This document shows positions 14,643 through 17,130 of a stretch of DNA of 17,130 nucleotides, piece by piece. The translations under genes were made by a program, and so were the position numbers. Where the stretch lies: NCBI GenBank assembly GCA_028694275.1, contig JAQUTS010000019.1, positions 1 to 17,130 of the forward strand, read 5' to 3'. Source of the DNA: Candidatus Gastranaerophilales bacterium. Lineage in GTDB: Bacteria > Cyanobacteriota > Vampirovibrionia > Gastranaerophilales > CAJFVJ01. Every line of letters begins with the position of its first letter. Within the stretch, counting starts at the first letter, position 1. The notes beneath the pieces are model-generated. The model worked only from the letters and a program-made list of their open reading frames with translations. It had not been told where the DNA came from and searched no databases.

Positions 14643-14696
14643 ACTCCTTAGTTGATTTTTTAACCGATACACCAACTTCATTTTCGTTATCGGAGT
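14643..14696 (-). promoter_or_regulatory. Leader of the 235-aa gene with alternative short pairings
   Basis: On the minus strand CCGATA (14693-14688) can pair with TATCGG (14669-14664), forming a hairpin that leaves the Shine-Dalgarno free. ACTCC (14696-14692) can alternatively pair with GGAGT (14647-14643), which includes the Shine-Dalgarno. These short matches may be chance. Confidence 0.3.
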
Positions 14697-14754
14697 AAGT
14701 TCATTAAAACTTTAAGCTTTTGAGCAGTTATATTACAGAATCTTTACAAAAAAA

Positions 14755-15113
14755 AAGAAAGCAGCATATAAGCCGGGTTCTGTTCAGCCCGAAGGCCTCG
14801 ATGGTCATCTATCTGGGATGTCTGTTGCCAAACACCTCTAGCGGTTTTTAGGAAGAAACGGCGGGTCACCTTAATATCTTCCTCCTTGCTCCGACTGGGG
14901 TTTACCTGGCCAACGCCTCTCAGCGTTGCCGGTGAGCTCTTACCTCACCGTTGCACCCTTACCTGTGAACTTTCGTCCCATCGGCGGTTAACATTTCTGT
15001 GGCACTTTCCTGACGGTTGCCCGTACCGGATGTTATCCGGCAGCCTGCCCTATGGAGCCCGGACTTTCCTCGGATTTTGGTTACAAAATCCGCGACCATC
15101 CTGCTGCTTTCTT
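14755..15113 (-). ncRNA. rnpB: RNase P RNA, type A
   Basis: This is the catalytic RNA of ribonuclease P, which matures tRNA 5' ends. On the minus strand it has the diagnostic 5' core GAGGAAAGTCCGGGCTCC (near 15078-15052), the AGGGTGCAACGGTGAGG region (near 14960), a GGTAAACCCC segment of the P15/L15 type and the 3' core ACAGAACCCGGCTTATA. The ends form P1: AAGAAAGCAGCA (15113-15102) with TGCTGCTTTCTT (14766-14755). A run of T's follows immediately, giving its own terminator. The length, about 359 nt, is usual for type A. A GATAAT -10 (15125-15120) would put the start exactly at 15113. Boundaries are inferred from P1 pairing. Confidence 0.96.
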
Positions 15114-15128
15114 GATATAATTATCTCA
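15113..15128 (+). promoter_or_regulatory. Extended -10 promoter giving a leaderless menG mRNA, overlapping the rnpB -10
   Basis: TG-A-TATAAT (15113-15121) is a perfect extended -10, and the expected start seven bases later is the A of the menG ATG at 15128. No Shine-Dalgarno exists. The rnpB -10 (GATAAT, 15125-15120 on the minus strand) overlaps it by two base pairs, so the two promoters should compete for RNA polymerase. Confidence 0.6.
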
Positions 15129-16792
15129 TGGAAAAATTTTCAAAAAACCCCATATTCATAAAAAACCTTTTTGACTTGATATCAAGTGACTATGACGCGC
15201 TCAATGATATTATGAGCTTTAGAATGCACAAATCAATCAAAAAAACCCTCATCAAAAGCCTAAACCTCCCCAAAAATGCCAAAATACTCGACCTTTGTAC
15301 GGGCACAGGTGATATAGCAGGGCTATTGAAAGAAAACTTTCCCGATGCTCAAATAACGGGGGTAGATCTCTCAGAAAAAATGATGTCCATAGCCAAAGAA
15401 AAATACCCCGATATCGACTTTTTGCAGACAGATTGCTCAAAACTACCATTTGATGATGAAAATTTTGATCTTTGCACCATATCATTTGGGCTTCGCAACA
15501 CAGAAAACCTAAAAAAAGTTGTAAACGAAATCAACAGAGTTCTAAAAACAGAAGGAAAATTTGTAAACCTTGATCTTGGCAAGCCAAACAAATTTTTAAA
15601 TATATTCCTAAAACCATATATGAATATATGGATAGCCTTTATAGGCAAGCTTTTTCACGGAAGCAGCACGCCTTATAGATATTTGGCTGCCTCAAATGAG
15701 GACTTCCCTTCTCAAAATGAGCTTGTTAAAATATTCAAGGAGAGCGGATTCAAAAATATAAAAAATCAAAACTATGTTTTTGGACAAATTGCATCTCAAA
15801 TATGCACAAAAGAAAGTAGAGGAAGAATGAAAGCAGTTAAATTTATTAATAATGAAATAATTTTTGATGAAAATACACAAAAACCAACCCCAAATAAAAA
15901 CGAAGCCCTGATAAGAGTCAAACTTGCAGGAATTTGCAACACAGATATCGAAATTACAAAAGGATATATGGGTTATTCGGGCATTTTAGGGCACGAATTT
16001 GTGGGTGTGGTCGAAGATGTAAACTCTGAAGATAAATCACTAATCGGTAAAAGAGTCGTAGGCGAAATCAACGCAGGATGCGGAGAATGCGAATGGTGCG
16101 GTAAAAAACTAGAACGCCATTGCCCAAATCGAGGAACTCTCGGAATATGGCGCAAAGAAGGCTGTATGGCTGATTATGTGACGTTACCCATCAAAAATCT
16201 TGTGGAAGTACCTGATAATATGACAGATGAAGAAGCAACTCTGGTAGAGCCTTTTGCGGCGGCATTTGAAATATTGGAGCAACTTCATATCAAACCTGAG
16301 GATAAAGTTGCAATCTTAGGCGATGGAAAACTCGGCCTCAATATAGGCCTTGCACTCTCTACAATACCTTGTGATCTTATCCACATCGGACGTCACCAAA
16401 ACAAACTAGACGTAGTAAAAGCTCAAAAGGTAAACACAATCCTATCAAAAGATTTTAAGCTCGAAAAAATCTACGATGTGGTAATTGATGCGACAGGCTC
16501 TGTAAATGGTTTTGAGATGGCTCTTGCTATGACAAAACCAAGAGGAGTTTTGGTTCTAAAAAGCACTGTTGCTGCTGATAAACCACTAAACCTTGCCCCT
16601 GTTGTTATTGATGAAATCACAATCTTAGGCTCTCGTTGCGGACAGTTCAAGCCTGCGGTGCAGTTTTTATCGAAAGAATTGGTTAATCTAAAACCATTAA
16701 TCGAAAAAACATTTGAAGCAAAAGATGCGGTAGATGCCTTCGAATACTCTCGTCAGAAGGGTGTTTTGAAAGTTCTGTTAAAGTTTGATTAA
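15128..16792 (+). CDS. Fusion of MenG/UbiE methyltransferase with a zinc-type alcohol dehydrogenase (MDR)
   Basis: A single 554-aa frame joins two enzymes. Residues 1-228 match demethylmenaquinone/UbiE methyltransferase: YDALNDIMSFRMHK (22-35), the SAM motif ILDLCTGTGDIA (53-64), VDLSEKM (79-85), LPFDDENFD (106-114) and SFGLRN (119-124). From M234 a medium-chain dehydrogenase follows: C270 in AGICNTD, H289-E290 in GHEFVG and E374 as catalytic-zinc-type ligands, C318, C321, C324 and C332 for structural zinc, and the Rossmann loop GDGKLG (398-403). It closely resembles a cyanobacteria- and bacteria-wide MDR subgroup I recall (MKA start, AGICNTD, GEIN-x-xCGxCEYC). The linker is only about five residues. 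An internal ATG at 15827 has an AGAGGA just upstream, so the dehydrogenase might also be made separately. Substrate of the dehydrogenase is unknown; a stop-codon loss fusing neighbouring genes is the simplest origin. Confidence 0.88.
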   Translation: MEKFSKNPIFIKNLFDLISSDYDALNDIMSFRMHKSIKKTLIKSLNLPKNAKILDLCTGTGDIAGLLKENFPDAQITGVDLSEKMMSIAKEKYPDIDFLQTDCSKLPFDDENFDLCTISFGLRNTENLKKVVNEINRVLKTEGKFVNLDLGKPNKFLNIFLKPYMNIWIAFIGKLFHGSSTPYRYLAASNEDFPSQNELVKIFKESGFKNIKNQNYVFGQIASQICTKESRGRMKAVKFINNEIIFDENTQKPTPNKNEALIRVKLAGICNTDIEITKGYMGYSGILGHEFVGVVEDVNSEDKSLIGKRVVGEINAGCGECEWCGKKLERHCPNRGTLGIWRKEGCMADYVTLPIKNLVEVPDNMTDEEATLVEPFAAAFEILEQLHIKPEDKVAILGDGKLGLNIGLALSTIPCDLIHIGRHQNKLDVVKAQKVNTILSKDFKLEKIYDVVIDATGSVNGFEMALAMTKPRGVLVLKSTVAADKPLNLAPVVIDEITILGSRCGQFKPAVQFLSKELVNLKPLIEKTFEAKDAVDAFEYSRQKGVLKVLLKFD

Positions 16793-16826
16793 TTTTTATT
16801 AACAAAATATCACTAATTTAGCAATT

Positions 16827-16861
16827 TAACAGTTGTTTTATCTTAAATAAGACAACTGTTA
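16827..16861 (+). terminator. Hairpin between the fusion gene and the Pro-rich gene
   Basis: TAACAGTTGT (16827-16836) pairs perfectly with ACAACTGTTA (16852-16861), extended inward to 15 pairs including one G-T. It follows the fusion gene stop by 34 bp. The T tract after it is weak (GTATTTAT), so it is either a modest terminator or a processing/attenuation hairpin. Confidence 0.55.
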
Positions 16862-16883
16862 GTATTTATATGAGGTAAGGCAA

Positions 16884-17130
16884 ATGATAAGTTTTAAAGG
16901 CGTAACTCCAATCCCACAAGAAACACCAAAACCAAAACCGTTCCCTGGTGTTCAAGAAGCCCCTACAGCTCAAGACGGGCCCAAATTGCCACCTCAACCC
17001 ACACAAGACACCGTGCAATTCAGAGGCCACAGCGTGGAAGTTCAGCCTGAACCCATTGATGCACCACAGCCAAGTTTCAAAGGGCAAGCAAACCCTGCAA
17101 AACAAGCAAAAATTTTCTTAAATCAGTACC
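16884..17130 (+). CDS. N-terminus of a Pro/Gln-rich protein with F-K/R-G repeats, truncated by the window edge
   Basis: The first 82 residues are visible, with no stop before the edge. Three copies of a short motif recur: SFKG at 3-6, QFRG at 45-48 and SFKG at 64-67. They are separated by Pro/Gln-rich, probably disordered linkers (PKPKPFPG, KLPPQPTQ, PEPIDAPQP). There is no signal peptide, membrane segment or catalytic motif. The ATG at 16884 has AAGG at 16877-16880 and GAGG at 16872-16875 upstream. N-terminal MxxFKG starts are something I recall in Gastranaerophilales proteins of unknown function. The opposite-strand frame over the same bases is explained by the biased composition. The family is unknown. 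Confidence 0.75.
   Translation, partial: MISFKGVTPIPQETPKPKPFPGVQEAPTAQDGPKLPPQPTQDTVQFRGHSVEVQPEPIDAPQPSFKGQANPAKQAKIFLNQY

Noticed and set aside
14886..15161. 91-aa plus-strand open frame
   Set aside because: It lies entirely antisense to the RNase P RNA, whose conserved core and P1 pairing explain the sequence.
16866..17105. 79-aa minus-strand open frame at the right edge
   Set aside because: The plus-strand frame has a ribosome site, a regular repeated motif and plausible composition; the minus frame is Trp/Cys-rich as expected of a Pro-rich gene read backwards.

Overview
The window is AT-rich, densely coded bacterial chromosome with no phage, transposase, CRISPR array or tRNA. Two proteins suggest a non-photosynthetic cyanobacterial relative of the Gastranaerophilales/Vampirovibrionia (Melainabacteria) type. 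One begins MGFAANQARLLSLTAR. The other begins MISFKG and repeats an F-K/R-G motif. Both resemble lineage-specific proteins I remember from that group, but I could not check this. The rubredoxin/flavodiiron pair and the iron alcohol dehydrogenase fit an anaerobic or fermentative lifestyle.

Layout. 1-2432 (+): the end of an unknown gene, folC, and a NarL/FixJ response regulator closed by a strong hairpin. 2446-6190 (-): nnrD, a 398-aa unknown membrane protein, rubredoxin, and the flavodiiron protein fprA. A 193-bp gap between nnrD and the membrane protein holds several nested inverted repeats. 6260-7147 (+): a secreted helical protein that looks like part of a TolC-type protein. 7189-8909 (-): an Lrp/AsnC regulator followed by an iron-containing alcohol dehydrogenase. 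9036-9740 (+): a divergent Asp/Glu-type racemase. 9817-11082 (-): a GAF histidine kinase. 11158-11316 (+): a tiny AtpZ/AtpI-like protein. 11360-12874 (-): gpmI. 12963-13649 (+): bioD. 13650-13924: an AT-rich spacer with three hairpins. 13925-14632 (-): a lineage-type coiled-coil protein. 14755-15113 (-): rnpB, the RNase P RNA. 15128-16792 (+): a fused MenG/UbiE methyltransferase and zinc alcohol-dehydrogenase-like protein. 16884-17130 (+): the start of a Pro-rich protein with FKG repeats.

Most genes are single housekeeping or metabolic units separated by hairpin terminators. The clearest functional pairs are rubredoxin with flavodiiron protein (oxygen or NO scavenging) and lrp with adh, with the racemase divergent. 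I see no clearly new defence or mobile system. The most unusual items are the MenG-MDR fusion, the rnpB/menG head-to-head promoter with an apparently leaderless menG start, the structured leader at 5137-5266, and the lineage-type proteins of unknown function.
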